A stretch of DNA of 51,734 bases from Actinomycetales bacterium (GTDB taxonomy: Bacteria > Actinomycetota > Actinomycetes > Actinomycetales > Microbacteriaceae): positions 1 through 51,734 of the forward strand of contig JAGWTM010000003.1 of assembly GCA_028868975.1 (NCBI GenBank), read 5' to 3'. Every line of letters starts with the position of its first letter. The stretch's first letter is position 1. A program made the translations under genes and the position numbers. Under the pieces are notes generated by a model, which saw nothing but the letters and a program-made list of their open reading frames with translations, was not told the origin of the DNA and ran no database searches. Below are positions 27,648 through 36,174 of this stretch, one piece after another.

Positions 27648-28549
27648 TGAGCACCGCTATCGAAGAAAAAGTAATTTTGCCGAAGAAGCGTATGAGCTTT
27701 GGCCAGTGGTTCTTGGCGCTCGGTTGGCGCCACATCATCGGCCTTGCAGTTGTGGTCTACTCGGTGTTCCCGATTCTGTACATCCTCTCGGTTTCATTCG
27801 TTAAGAACTCATCCGTTGAGGGGCAGACCGGACTCTTCCGTTCATTCGACCTGGTGAACTACGTTGCTCTGTTCCAAGACCCGAACCGTCCGTTTGGGCT
27901 TTGGTACATCAACACGCTCACCATCGGTGTGGTGACCGCGCTTGGTTCCGTGTTCCTATCAACCTTGGCGGCCTACTCGTTCTCGCGCTTCCGTTTTCGC
28001 GGTCGTCGCGCGGGTCTGATGTCGCTGATTTTGATCCAGATGTTCCCGTCGGTTCTGGGTCTGGTTGCGATCTTCACAATCCTGAGTGAAGCCGGAAAGG
28101 TGTTTCCGATTTTGGGTCTGTCGAGCTCGGTAGGTCTGATCATGGCCTACATGGGTGGCTCGCTGGGCACGGGAACTTACTTGATGTATGGCTTCTTCAA
28201 CACTGTTCCAAAGGAATTGGATGAAGCCGCGAAGATTGACGGTGCAACGCACACCCAAATCTTCTACACCATCATCCTTCCGCTAGTCACGCCGATTCTG
28301 GCGGTCAACGTGCTGCTGTCGTTCATCGGCATCACGAGCGACTTCGTGCTTGCTTCGGTGGTCTTGAGCACTCCCGAATCCTTGACCCTCGCCGTAGGTC
28401 TGCAGCAGTTTGTTTCAGACCCGTTCTCGAAGGACTGGGCCATGTTCTGTGCTGGTGCAATCCTCTCGGCTATCCCGGTTGTGATCCTGTTTATGTACCT
28501 CCAGCGCTACATCGTTAGCGGTCTAACCGGTGGTGCGGTAAAGGGTTAG
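27647..28549 (+). CDS. malG: Maltose ABC permease MalG
   Basis: This 300-residue permease partners MalF. It has about six membrane segments and the EAA loop ELDEAAKIDGATHTQIFYTI. The C-terminus ends QRYIVSGLTGGAVKG, the typical MalG ending that contacts the ATPase. ATG 27647 overlaps the malF stop (TAATG). An operator-like palindrome and a very strong hairpin follow immediately. Confidence 0.92.
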   Translation: MSTAIEEKVILPKKRMSFGQWFLALGWRHIIGLAVVVYSVFPILYILSVSFVKNSSVEGQTGLFRSFDLVNYVALFQDPNRPFGLWYINTLTIGVVTALGSVFLSTLAAYSFSRFRFRGRRAGLMSLILIQMFPSVLGLVAIFTILSEAGKVFPILGLSSSVGLIMAYMGGSLGTGTYLMYGFFNTVPKELDEAAKIDGATHTQIFYTIILPLVTPILAVNVLLSFIGITSDFVLASVVLSTPESLTLAVGLQQFVSDPFSKDWAMFCAGAILSAIPVVILFMYLQRYIVSGLTGGAVKG

Positions 28550-28552
28550 TAA

Positions 28553-28566
28553 CGTAAGCGTTTACA
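28553..28566. promoter_or_regulatory. LacI-type operator between malG and the GH13 gene
   Basis: CGTAAGCGTTTACA matches TGTAAGCGCTTACA at 12 of 14 positions, four bases after the malG stop. TTTACA (28561-28566) within it could be a -35 box, with TACACT (28582-28587) as -10 at a short 15-base spacing. Confidence 0.55.
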
Positions 28567-28567
28567 G

Positions 28568-28612
28568 AAAATCGAGGGACATACACTTGCTGTATGTCCC
28601 TCGATTTTTCTT
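28568..28612 (+). terminator. 18-bp hairpin with T-run after malG, overlapping the next start codon
   Basis: AAAATCGAGGGACATACA (28568-28585) pairs perfectly with 28591-28608 across the loop CTTGC, and T-rich sequence follows. It is a textbook terminator for malG, yet the ATG of the following GH13 gene (28594) lies in the downstream arm. Confidence 0.85.
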
Positions 28613-30450
28613 TGCAGCCACACCACGACGGTTCCGCTCTGTACATTCCAAATCAGAAACCTAAGCTCTTAGAGCAGGTCAAGGTACGCGTACGGGTCCA
28701 CCCAAAGTTCGAGGCGAAGATAGGCAAGCTGGCCAAAGTTATCGTTCGCCAGAGTGAGAATGGCGAAGCCTTTCTTCAGGCGCCTGCCAAGTTGATCAAG
28801 AGCAACGATGGCTGGCTTTGGTTTGAGGGAACCATCACGATGTACAACCCATCGATTTTCTACCGTTGGTGCTTTGTAACCGAGAATGACGACGTCTTTT
28901 GGTTGAACACACTGGGCTTCAGTGACCTCGAACAACCAGACATCAATGATTTCCGAATCAACGTTTGGTCCTCGGGCCCATCTTGGGGTCCGGGCACGAT
29001 CATGTACCAAATCTTCCCTGATCGCTTTGCTCGCTCCAAGCACGCTGACAAGCACAAGTTACCTGAATGGGCGGTGCCCAAGGCTTGGGGTGAGGAAGTC
29101 ACCGGCACGGGTTACCCAACTAGTGAACAGTTTTTCGGCGGTGATCTTTGGGGCATTATCGAGCACCTTGATCACCTGAAAAAGCTTGGTGTCACGATGC
29201 TGTACCTGACCCCGTTTTTCCCTGCGGGATCCAACCACCGCTATGACGCATCCTCGTTCAGTAAGGTCGACCCGCTTCTGGGCGGAGACAAGGCTCTGGT
29301 GGCTTTAGTCGAAGCCGCGCACAAGATGGGCTTCAAGGTAATCGGTGACCTCACGTCGAACCACTCGGGGGACAAACACGAGTGGTTCCAGGCTGCTTTT
29401 AAGAAGCCAGGAGCGAAAGAAAGCGACTTCTACTACTTCACCGACAAGAACACTAAGTATGAGTCTTGGTGGGGAGTCCCGAGTCTGCCCAAGTTCAACT
29501 GGAAGTCCCAGGAATTGCGCAAGCGATTCATTCAGGGCAAAACCTCGGTCGTCGCAAAGTGGCTCAAGGCACCTTACAATCTCGACGGTTGGCGCATTGA
29601 TGTTGCGAACATGACTGGCCGTATTCGCGACGAAGACATGTCAAAAGAAGTCGCTCGGATTGTTCGCGAAACCATGCACGAAATAAACCCGAATACGATT
29701 TTGCTCGGTGAGTACACGGGCGATCCCGGGTTCGAAATTCAGGGTGATGGCTGGCAGGGTGCGATGACCTATGCAAACTTCACTAAGCCGCTGTGGCGCT
29801 GGATGGCTAACCCGCAAAACAAGGGCTTCATCACTTACATGGGCATCGGTGCGCGTCACCTGAACGGCATGCAATTTGTAGAGACCCACAAACGCTTTAT
29901 TGCGTCGTTCCCCTGGCACGTTCGCCAGCACAACATGAACGCGCTTGACACTCACGACATTCCGCGATTCAAAACCTTCACTCGAAAAGGAGCTCAGCGT
30001 GTAGGTGCTGGACTTCAGTTCACGTTCCCAGGCATCCCCGTGGTTTGGGCAGGTGACGAATTTGGGTTAGACGGATTCAATGGTGAGAATTCACGCACCC
30101 CGCTGCCTTGGAACAATGAGCGGCCTCACGACACTTCGATGATCGAAACCTATGCGCAGCTCGCTGCGATTCGCAAGTCGAACCCAGCGCTAGTCGATGG
30201 CTCAATGCGATTCCTGTATGCCTCTAAGGAGGCCATCGTTTTCATTCGCGAGAGTAAGAAGCAGTCGGTTTTGGTTGCGGCGACCCGAGGTAAGGACGAC
30301 GAAATCAAATTTGATGCAGAGTCAATTTACGGTGCCGACAGAGCGGTTAACCTCTTCGGTGGAGGCAAGCTGAAGGTCGGCAAAAAGATGATCCACCTGC
30401 CGGGCGAGAAGATGTCAATCAACATCTGGAGTTTGCCAGCCGCAAAGTAA
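28594..30450 (+). CDS. GH13 maltodextrin glucosidase / neopullulanase-type enzyme
   Basis: This protein has 618 residues, with an N-terminal beta-domain (PHHDGSALYIPNQ onward, about 1-120) before the GH13 barrel, as in maltodextrin glucosidases and cyclomaltodextrinases. The motifs are DLTSNHSGD, GWRIDVANM (nucleophile Asp), LLGEYTGD (acid/base Glu) and LDTHDIPRF. There is no signal peptide, so it should act inside the cell on imported dextrins. The start is uncertain: ATG 28594 lies inside a hairpin and has no ribosome site, while TTG 28612 is the next option. A leaderless transcript from a promoter at 28561-28587 would explain this. The LacI-type operator upstream ties it to the maltose regulon. 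Confidence 0.88.
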   Translation: MSLDFSLQPHHDGSALYIPNQKPKLLEQVKVRVRVHPKFEAKIGKLAKVIVRQSENGEAFLQAPAKLIKSNDGWLWFEGTITMYNPSIFYRWCFVTENDDVFWLNTLGFSDLEQPDINDFRINVWSSGPSWGPGTIMYQIFPDRFARSKHADKHKLPEWAVPKAWGEEVTGTGYPTSEQFFGGDLWGIIEHLDHLKKLGVTMLYLTPFFPAGSNHRYDASSFSKVDPLLGGDKALVALVEAAHKMGFKVIGDLTSNHSGDKHEWFQAAFKKPGAKESDFYYFTDKNTKYESWWGVPSLPKFNWKSQELRKRFIQGKTSVVAKWLKAPYNLDGWRIDVANMTGRIRDEDMSKEVARIVRETMHEINPNTILLGEYTGDPGFEIQGDGWQGAMTYANFTKPLWRWMANPQNKGFITYMGIGARHLNGMQFVETHKRFIASFPWHVRQHNMNALDTHDIPRFKTFTRKGAQRVGAGLQFTFPGIPVVWAGDEFGLDGFNGENSRTPLPWNNERPHDTSMIETYAQLAAIRKSNPALVDGSMRFLYASKEAIVFIRESKKQSVLVAATRGKDDEIKFDAESIYGADRAVNLFGGGKLKVGKKMIHLPGEKMSINIWSLPAAK

Positions 30451-30498
30451 ACGTGCTACTCTTCTCTGGTTGCTTTTTTCGATTCTGAAAAGAGCTTC

Positions 30499-30570
<72 letters not shown>

Positions 30571-30574
30571 CAAG

Positions 30575-30597
30575 GTGGGCCTAGCGCCCACTTTTTT
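30575..30597 (+). terminator. Hairpin with T-run between tRNA-Thr and tRNA-Met
   Basis: GTGGGC pairs with GCCCAC (30586-30591) across a short loop, followed by TTTTTT. Confidence 0.7.
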
Positions 30598-30604
30598 GTA
30601 TCGC

Positions 30605-30678
30605 GGCTGGGTAGCTCAGTTGGTTAGAGCACACGACTCATAATCGTGGGGTCGCGGGTTCAAGTCCCGCTCCAGCTA
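30605..30678 (+). tRNA. tRNA-Met (anticodon CAT)
   Basis: The acceptor arms GGCTGGG and TCCAGCT pair, with G-T wobbles at both ends. The anticodon stem CACGA/TCGTG encloses CTCATAA, giving CAT. The paired first acceptor base favours an elongator; a modified Ile-CAT tRNA cannot be fully excluded. CCA is not encoded. The last three bases form the stop codon of the opposite-strand recombinase. Confidence 0.93.
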
Positions 30679-31380
30679 CTCGGTTTGAAGCAGCACTTCG
30701 GTGCTGCTTTTTTGTTTTGACCGCCAAACTCTTGCGCGTGGCGATTTCAAGATTCCCTGAATCGTCCCTGCTGCCCATCTGCCTCCTCGTGCCGTTGATA
30801 CGCATTTTTCTTCAAGCATTCGAGCAATTCTTGACGCGCCATAGCCTTCATCGTTCAATCGAAATATCTCATCCACGACATTTTTAGGCAGTTCCGTAAC
30901 TGGCCCAGAATTCACACCCCAAATTTCGCCTCTATTTCGTCGAGCGGCATGTTGCCTCAGCACCCGCTCGCTGATCATCCGCGATTCGTATTGCGCGAAG
31001 GCTGCGGCCAGAGTGAAAAACATCTCGCCAGCTGGTGTGCTCGTGTCAACGTCAGCGCTTACCACTACAAGGCGCCAACCCTGGTTCTTGGAAAGATTCG
31101 CTAACTCGAGGAGGTGCAGAGTGCTTCGGGCCAGTCGGTCAATGTCCAAGGCGTATAGAGCATGGGCCTTGCCCTCCGCCAACATCTGGAGTGCTGACGA
31201 TAATTGTGGCCTAGCGGCTTTCCGGCCCGAAGCGGTCTCGCGGATGATTTTTACCGTATAACCATCTTTTTGAGCAGCTGCGCTGAGAATTTTGGGTTGG
31301 CTCTCCAGGCTATGGCCTGTTGTTGCCTGCCGTCCGGTTGAAACGCGTACGTAAATTAGGGCAATCGGACGGTTGTTCAT
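30676..31380 (-). CDS. Serine recombinase (resolvase/invertase family)
   Basis: This 234-residue site-specific recombinase opens with ALIYVRVSTGRQ, where Ser is the catalytic nucleophile of the resolvase domain. DIDRLARSTLHLLEL carries the conserved Arg pair, and AAAFAQYESRMISERV leads into the dimer helix. Residues 160-222 (DEIFRLNDEGYGASRIARML, then RWAAGTIQGILKSP) match the start of the recombinase domain or a short HTH. The C-terminus is odd: its last dozen codons read through the tRNA-Met terminator, and the stop is formed by the tRNA 3' end. It may be a compact recombinase or the truncated remnant of a larger one. An inverted 20-bp repeat lies 85 bases upstream. Confidence 0.88.
   Translation of the reverse strand: MNNRPIALIYVRVSTGRQATTGHSLESQPKILSAAAQKDGYTVKIIRETASGRKAARPQLSSALQMLAEGKAHALYALDIDRLARSTLHLLELANLSKNQGWRLVVVSADVDTSTPAGEMFFTLAAAFAQYESRMISERVLRQHAARRNRGEIWGVNSGPVTELPKNVVDEIFRLNDEGYGASRIARMLEEKCVSTARGGRWAAGTIQGILKSPRARVWRSKQKSSTEVLLQTE
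30688..30713 (+). terminator. Terminator after tRNA-Met, inside the recombinase 3' end
   Basis: AAGCAGCAC (30688-30696) pairs with GTGCTGCTT (30701-30709) across a TTCG tetraloop and is followed by a T-run. Confidence 0.88.
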
Positions 31381-31464
31381 TTGGGCAGCCTAGAAACTAG
31401 GCCTCACCTTCTCTCTGGGTAAAAAGAGCTTGTGGATAGCTTGCAGTTTTTTGGTCGATTTGTA

Positions 31465-31484
31465 AGGACTTGCAATCAAGTCCT
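31465..31484. repeat. 20-bp dyad element, right copy (inverted)
   Basis: AGGACTTGCAATCAAGTCCT is the exact reverse complement of 24444-24463. It lies in the 163-base gap between the recombinase start and hadA. Flanking sequence is not shared beyond the 20 bases, so this is a discrete site, not the edge of a long duplication. Confidence 0.75.
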
Positions 31485-31543
31485 GCAGCCCCGAAAAGCG
31501 CGCCGCCACTGCCTACCACCTCGGGTTCTGATTAACTAGAGCC

Positions 31544-31987
31544 GTGGTAAATCCAAACGTTCAGGGCAAGACCTATCCGGCCACCAACCCATACCTGGTT
31601 GGTCGCGAGAAGATCCGCGAATTCGCCCACGCGGTCAAGTCAACTTCTGCAGTGAACCTAGATCTGCTCTCTGCCCAGGCTGCCGGTTACACCGACCTGG
31701 TTGCTCCGCCAACTTTCGCGGTGGTTATTCAGGAGCGCTCGCTCGCGACTGTGCTTGCAGATCCAGAAGCCGATATTGATTTCAGCCGAGTCGTTCACGG
31801 CGACCAGCGTTTCGTCTACAACCGCCCTATCGTGGCCGGCGATGAGCTCACGAGTGAATTAACCGTTGCATCAGTTAAGTCGCTGGGGGCTCACTCGATG
31901 GTGACATTTGAAACCAAGATTTTTGACATCAGCCGAGATCTGGTTTGCACAGCTATCTCGACTCTCGTTGTGCGAGGTGAAGACTAA
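31544..31987 (+). CDS. hadA: MaoC-like dehydratase subunit, HadA type
   Basis: This 147-residue protein has the FAS1-type dehydratase (hot-dog) fold found in the non-catalytic subunit of the (3R)-hydroxyacyl-ACP dehydratase. PYLVGREKIREFAHAV at the N-terminus and HGDQRFVYNRPIVAGDEL are typical. The HadAB heterodimer removes water during fatty-acid elongation. It starts at GTG 31544 with no good ribosome site; TTAACT a few bases upstream could be a -10 box for a leaderless or nearly leaderless transcript. Its stop overlaps the hadB start (TAATG). Confidence 0.88.
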   Translation: MVNPNVQGKTYPATNPYLVGREKIREFAHAVKSTSAVNLDLLSAQAAGYTDLVAPPTFAVVIQERSLATVLADPEADIDFSRVVHGDQRFVYNRPIVAGDELTSELTVASVKSLGAHSMVTFETKIFDISRDLVCTAISTLVVRGED

Positions 31988-32409
31988 TGACTCACATCAA
32001 CATCGCTTCACTTGAGATTGGCCAGCAAATTGGTTCGAGCGAGTATCTGCTCACGCGTGACTCGCTGGTTCGCTATGCCGGTGCCTCTGGAGACTTCAAC
32101 CCAATCCACTATCGGGATGATTTTGCTAAGTCGGTCGGCTTGGATGGTGTTCTGGCTCACGGCATGCTGACCATGGGCGTTGCTGCACAGGTAGCTGCAG
32201 ATTGGGTTGGTGACGCGGGCCGAATCATCGACTACGGCGTTCGATTCACCAAACCTGTCTGGGTGGATGCGGTCGACGGCGCAGTCTTGGTCGTAACCGG
32301 AAAGATTGGCGAAATCGACCTTGAGAATCACAAGGTCCGCATCGACATATCTGCAACTTTCAATGAGACTGGCGTTCTAGGCAAGGCGCAGGCTTGGGTA
32401 CGCCTCTAA
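31987..32409 (+). CDS. hadB: MaoC-like dehydratase subunit, HadB type
   Basis: This 140-residue catalytic hot-dog subunit carries the hydratase motif YAGASGDFNPIHYRDDFA (Asp and His are the catalytic pair) and VLAHGMLTMG. With the upstream subunit it forms the 3-hydroxyacyl-thioester dehydratase of the type II fatty-acid cycle. It is coupled to hadA by a one-base overlap, and its 3' end overlaps the murB start by 16 bases. The hadAB-murB-(tRNA-Trp)-secE order is conserved in actinobacteria. Confidence 0.9.
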   Translation: MTHINIASLEIGQQIGSSEYLLTRDSLVRYAGASGDFNPIHYRDDFAKSVGLDGVLAHGMLTMGVAAQVAADWVGDAGRIIDYGVRFTKPVWVDAVDGAVLVVTGKIGEIDLENHKVRIDISATFNETGVLGKAQAWVRL

Positions 32410-33380
32410 GTGAACTGACGACAATCGGTGTTGGTGGTGTGCCCGCCAACCTGATTGAGTGTGCATCGCGAGACGACCTCATCGAGAACACTCTTGCAGT
32501 TTGGCGCACGGGCGATCCATGGCTCATCTTGGGCGGTGGCAGCAACGTTGTAGTAGCCGATGAGGTGCCCGACCTTCAGGTGATTCTGGTCGCGAACAAG
32601 GGCATCGAAAAACTAGGTGATGGGCATGTTCGCGTTCAGGCCGGTGAAAATTGGGATGCGCTCGTCGAATTGGCTGTGAACAGCGGCTGGGGTGGCATCG
32701 AGTCTCTCAGTGGCATTCCCGGGACTGTAGGCGCGGCTCCAATACAAAACATCGGCGCATACGGCCAAGAAGTCGCAAATGTGATTACTCGAGTCGAGTT
32801 TGTTGACTACCTGACCCGCGAGACCGTGATTTTGAATTCTGCAGACATGCAGTTCGGGTATCGAGACAGTATTTTCAAACGCGGTCGCCTTGGCCTAATC
32901 ACCTGGGTCGAGTTCCAATTCGCGACGGACCTGCCGGCTGGCAGCACCGAGCTCATGAAGCAGCGTCGAGCCGAAGTGCTCGACCAGCGCCGCGCCAAGG
33001 GGATGGTTCTTGATGCCAGCGATCCCGACACCAGAAGTTGTGGAAGTTTCTTCATGAACCCTGTCGTGCCCGATCGCATCGCGCGCACGCTTCCTTTTGA
33101 TGCTCCGCGCTGGGAATCCGAGGCGGACGATGGACTGACCGTGAAATTATCTGCGGCCTGGCTAATAGAAAACGCGGGGATCCCCAAAGGCTTTCAAATT
33201 GCCGGCTCTGGGGCTGCCATCTCAAGCAAGCACTGCCTGGCCATCACCAATCGCGGGGGAGCAACCGCCATGGATGTGCTGCAGCTCAAAACGTTTGTGC
33301 AGGAGCGAGTCGCTGCGCGCTGGGCCATCCAGCTCTTTCCGGAGCCAAATTTGGTTGGCTTCGAACAAGAACTCGATTGA
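32394..33380 (+). CDS. murB: UDP-N-acetylenolpyruvoylglucosamine reductase
   Basis: Reduces the enolpyruvyl group of UDP-GlcNAc to make UDP-N-acetylmuramate for peptidoglycan, using FAD and NADPH. It has 328 residues. FAD-binding signatures are ILGGGSNVVVADE and GIPGTVGAAPIQNIGAYGQEV; SCGSFFMNPVV contains the catalytic Ser, and the C-terminal FPEPNLVGFE contains the catalytic Glu region. The start is TTG 32394, giving the conserved N-terminus PLSELTTIGVGG and overlapping hadB by 16 bases. A strong terminator follows. Confidence 0.93.
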   Translation: MGTPLSELTTIGVGGVPANLIECASRDDLIENTLAVWRTGDPWLILGGGSNVVVADEVPDLQVILVANKGIEKLGDGHVRVQAGENWDALVELAVNSGWGGIESLSGIPGTVGAAPIQNIGAYGQEVANVITRVEFVDYLTRETVILNSADMQFGYRDSIFKRGRLGLITWVEFQFATDLPAGSTELMKQRRAEVLDQRRAKGMVLDASDPDTRSCGSFFMNPVVPDRIARTLPFDAPRWESEADDGLTVKLSAAWLIENAGIPKGFQIAGSGAAISSKHCLAITNRGGATAMDVLQLKTFVQERVAARWAIQLFPEPNLVGFEQELD

Positions 33381-33424
33381 CTGGCAGCTAGCGAGAGCTG
33401 AATCTTTCGACCAGTTGAAACAAA

Positions 33425-33457
33425 AAAGGACCCCGCTGAATCGGGGTCCTTTCTTTT
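33425..33457. terminator. Bidirectional terminator between murB and the aminotransferase
   Basis: AAAGGACCCCG (33425-33435) pairs with CGGGGTCCTTT (33442-33452). A-rich and T-rich flanks serve the convergent genes. Confidence 0.9.
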
Positions 33458-33462
33458 TCAAA

Positions 33463-34662
33463 TTAGCTGAACAGTTTTTGCAGGCGCTGGATGCCTTCGA
33501 GCAGCGGAGCGTCGCCGAGCGCGTACGACAGGCGAACATAACCCGAAGGGCCAAAGGCTTCACCAGGAACCAAGGCGACCTCAGCCGCATCAAGGATGTA
33601 GTCACACAGTTCGAGCGAGGTGTTGATCTGCTTTCCGCCCCATTCGCGTCCGAGTAAACCGGTGACATCTGAGTAGACATAAAAGGCACCCTGCGGGGTC
33701 GGTGCAACCCAACCAGGAATCTTGTTCAACTCGGCAACCGCGAGCTGTCGGCGACGGTCGAATGCCTCACGCATTGCAAGAACCTCGTCCTGGGGTCCGG
33801 TCAGAGCAGCGATCGCGGCGCGCTGCGAGATGTTCGACACGTTTGAGGTCAAGTGAGACTGCAGGTTTCCTGCCGCCTTCATCGCGTCAAGCGGGCCGGT
33901 CATCCAGCCAAGTCGCCAACCGGTCATCGCGTACGACTTTGCAACTCCGTTGACCAAGATGGTGCGGTCGGCCAGTTCAGGAACAGCTTCGGTGATCGAA
34001 ACAGCGCGGATGCCGTCGTAGACCAGGTTCTGGTAAATCTCGTCCGTGATGACCCACATTCCGTTTTCGTAGGCCCAGCGTCCGATGGCCTCGACCTCAT
34101 CGCGCGAGTAGACCGAGCCGGTCGGGTTTGAAGGCGAGCAGAACAGCAAGACTTTGCTGCGTGCGGTGCGGGCAGCCTCAAGCTGGTCGACGGTGACCTT
34201 GTAGTTCTGGTCTGATCCGGCGAATACCTCAACGGTTTTTCCGCCAGCTAGGGCGATCGCTTCAGGATAGGTAGTCCAGTAAGGCGCTGGCAGGAGTACC
34301 TCATCACCCGGGTCGAGCAGCGTGGCGAAAGCCTGGTATACGGCCTGCTTGCCACCATTCGTCACGACTACCTGTGCCGCAGAGACCTCGGTGCCCGAGT
34401 CCTGCTTGGTCTTGGCAGCAATCGCTTCGCGCAAATCGGGTAGACCAATTGCCGGGGTGTACCGGTGGTTCTTCGGGTCACGCACCGCAAGAACTGCGGC
34501 CTCGACAATGTGCTGCGGGGTCGCAAAATCTGGTTCGCCGGCGGCGTAGCTGATCACCGGACGACCAGCGGCCTGCAGGGCCTTGGCCTTGGCATCAACC
34601 TTCAGGGTTGCCGACTCGGCGATAGAACCAATGCGCTTTGAGATACGAGGAAAGTCAGTCAC
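33463..34662 (-). CDS. aspC: Aspartate-type aminotransferase (PLP, class I)
   Basis: Transfers an amino group between aspartate (or a related amino acid) and 2-oxoglutarate. It has 399 residues, the usual length for the class-Ib enzymes of actinobacteria. [46 protein letters not shown] and [16 protein letters not shown] (the PLP lysine is in AKSYA) are visible, with the C-terminal VRLSYA substrate arginine. GTG 34662 is chosen over the longer frame to 34722 because [10 protein letters not shown] is the family N-terminus and AGGG lies upstream. Its position between murB and tRNA-Trp is common in Microbacteriaceae-type genomes. Confidence 0.9.
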   Translation of the reverse strand: MTDFPRISKRIGSIAESATLKVDAKAKALQAAGRPVISYAAGEPDFATPQHIVEAAVLAVRDPKNHRYTPAIGLPDLREAIAAKTKQDSGTEVSAAQVVVTNGGKQAVYQAFATLLDPGDEVLLPAPYWTTYPEAIALAGGKTVEVFAGSDQNYKVTVDQLEAARTARSKVLLFCSPSNPTGSVYSRDEVEAIGRWAYENGMWVITDEIYQNLVYDGIRAVSITEAVPELADRTILVNGVAKSYAMTGWRLGWMTGPLDAMKAAGNLQSHLTSNVSNISQRAAIAALTGPQDEVLAMREAFDRRRQLAVAELNKIPGWVAPTPQGAFYVYSDVTGLLGREWGGKQINTSLELCDYILDAAEVALVPGEAFGPSGYVRLSYALGDAPLLEGIQRLQKLFS

Positions 34663-34860
34663 AACTTCAACCCTACTAAAACCAGCGGATGCGCCCGCGT
34701 CCAACAAAGTTTGCCTTTGCATTTCAGGGAACTGGCTTGTAAACTCCTAGGAGGTAGTTTGACAACTTCCGGAGCCTAATCTGGCAAAACAATCACCCTA
34801 GAAATTCAATCTAGAAGTGTGTCTGTCGGCAGGTATCGGTCTGAGTCAATCTTCTTGCAG

Positions 34861-34933
34861 AGGGCAGTGGCGCAATTGGTAGCGCAACGGTCTCCAAAAC
34901 CGTCGGTTGCAGGTTCGAGTCCTGTCTGCCCTG
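34861..34933 (+). tRNA. tRNA-Trp (anticodon CCA)
   Basis: The acceptor arms AGGGCAG and CTGCCCT pair perfectly. The anticodon stem ACGGT/ACCGT encloses CTCCAAA, giving CCA. The discriminator is G and CCA is not encoded. It lies directly before secE, the usual place for tRNA-Trp in actinobacteria. Confidence 0.96.
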
Positions 34934-34976
34934 CAAAAGTTTTTTGCACTTCGCTGCTAAAGAAAAGGAACCACCG

Positions 34977-35246
34977 ATGTCAGAAGAACTCGAGCAAGCC
35001 TCAGAGGATCTGGTCGAGCAGGCTAAGGCCGACAAGGCTGCCAAGCGCGGCCTCGTTGGACGCACCTCACTTTTCTTCAAGCAGGTAGTGCTTGAACTCA
35101 AGAAGGTCACCCGCCCAACCTGGGCTGAGCTTCGCAACTACACCGGTGTCGTCATGGCATTCGTTGCAGTGGTCATGGTCATCATTTATGGCCTCGACTG
35201 GCTGTTCTACCAGGGCGTGAGCTTCGCGTTCACCCCAACCAAGTAG
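34977..35246 (+). CDS. secE: Preprotein translocase subunit SecE
   Basis: This 89-residue protein has one membrane helix (VVMAFVAVVMVIIYGLDWLF), the short actinobacterial form of SecE that clamps SecY. The amphipathic helix before it contains FFKQVVLELKKVTRPTWAEL, the family signature. ATG 34977 follows AAAGGAACC and replaces the longer frame from 34944. It is the first gene of the secE-nusG-rplK-rplA operon, 44 bases after tRNA-Trp, and is probably co-transcribed with the tRNA. Confidence 0.95.
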   Translation: MSEELEQASEDLVEQAKADKAAKRGLVGRTSLFFKQVVLELKKVTRPTWAELRNYTGVVMAFVAVVMVIIYGLDWLFYQGVSFAFTPTK

Positions 35247-35292
35247 TCGGCAAAAGTCAACGAAAACGTAACGGAACGAAGAGGAATAACAA

Positions 35293-36129
35293 GTGAGTGA
35301 AAACGAGCTAGAGCTAGAGGCAATCGCCGAGGTTCAGGATGCCGCCGCGGACGAGGTAATCGCTGAGGCTGACGCCGACCTTGCCGACCTCGCGCTAGAC
35401 GCAGCCGAAGTTGCTCGCGAAGACCACGAAGTTGCAGAGGCGATCGAAGAGTCAACCGAGCTTGAGGCGGCCGTAGCAGACGCCGAAGAAGAAGGCGCTC
35501 CGGTTGACCCATACCAGGAATTCAAGGCCGAACTCCGTCGTCAGCCTGGCAAGTGGTACGTCGTGCACAGCTATGCCGGCTACGAGAAGCGCGTCAAGCA
35601 GAACATCGAAAACCGCAAGCTGAGCATCGAAGGCGGAGACTCGATTTTCCAGGTTGAGGTTCCGATGGAAGACACCATCGAAATCAAGAATGGACAGCGC
35701 AAGCTAGTTACCAAGGTTCGCATTCCTGGCTATGTACTGGTTCGCATGGACATGAACGAGGACTCATGGTCACTCGTGCGCCACACTCCTGCGGTGACCG
35801 GCTTCGTCGGTAACTCTCAGGCTCCAACCCCGCTGCGCGCAGACGAGGCTTTCAACATGTTGAAGACCCTGTTCGTGCTACCAGAAGAGGCCGAGGCGAA
35901 GGCTGCGGTCAAGGGTGTGGCTGTCAAGGGCAAGGCCAAGAACGTTCCAGTTGTCGTCGACTACAAGCTCGGCGAGAGCATCATGATCAAGGATGGCTCA
36001 TTCGCCGGCCTGCCAGGCACCATCAGCGAGATCAAGCCAGAGAGCGGCAAGCTCACTGTCCTCGTCTCGCTATTCGAACGTGAGACCCCGGTCGAGCTCG
36101 GTTTCGAGCAGGTCGGTTCGCTGGCGTAA
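35293..36129 (+). CDS. nusG: Transcription elongation/termination factor NusG
   Basis: Binds RNA polymerase and couples it to Rho or the ribosome. It has 278 residues. A very acidic, Ala/Glu-rich extension of about 75 residues comes first, typical of actinobacterial NusG. The NGN domain follows ([35 protein letters not shown]), and the C-terminal KOW domain contains [21 protein letters not shown]. It starts at GTG 35293 with GAAGAGGAA upstream. Confidence 0.95.
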   Translation: MSENELELEAIAEVQDAAADEVIAEADADLADLALDAAEVAREDHEVAEAIEESTELEAAVADAEEEGAPVDPYQEFKAELRRQPGKWYVVHSYAGYEKRVKQNIENRKLSIEGGDSIFQVEVPMEDTIEIKNGQRKLVTKVRIPGYVLVRMDMNEDSWSLVRHTPAVTGFVGNSQAPTPLRADEAFNMLKTLFVLPEEAEAKAAVKGVAVKGKAKNVPVVVDYKLGESIMIKDGSFAGLPGTISEIKPESGKLTVLVSLFERETPVELGFEQVGSLA

Positions 36130-36174
36130 CCAAAGTTTTTTAGAGTTCCACATCAAACCAAAGGAATAAACAAA

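Noticed and set aside
30605-31543. Classical integrated island at tRNA-Met with attL/attR
   Set aside because: I found no direct repeat of the tRNA 3' end on the far side of the recombinase, only a 7-base CGGGTTC match near 31523. Serine recombinases also rarely use tRNA sites.
34759-34782. Promoter TTGACA-TAATCT upstream of tRNA-Trp
   Set aside because: Both hexamers look good, but the spacer is only 12 bases, too short for a normal sigma-70-type promoter.
34798-34814. Small inverted repeat CTAGA/TCTAG before tRNA-Trp as a terminator
   Set aside because: The five-base stem is AT-rich and has no T-run. It is too weak to call.
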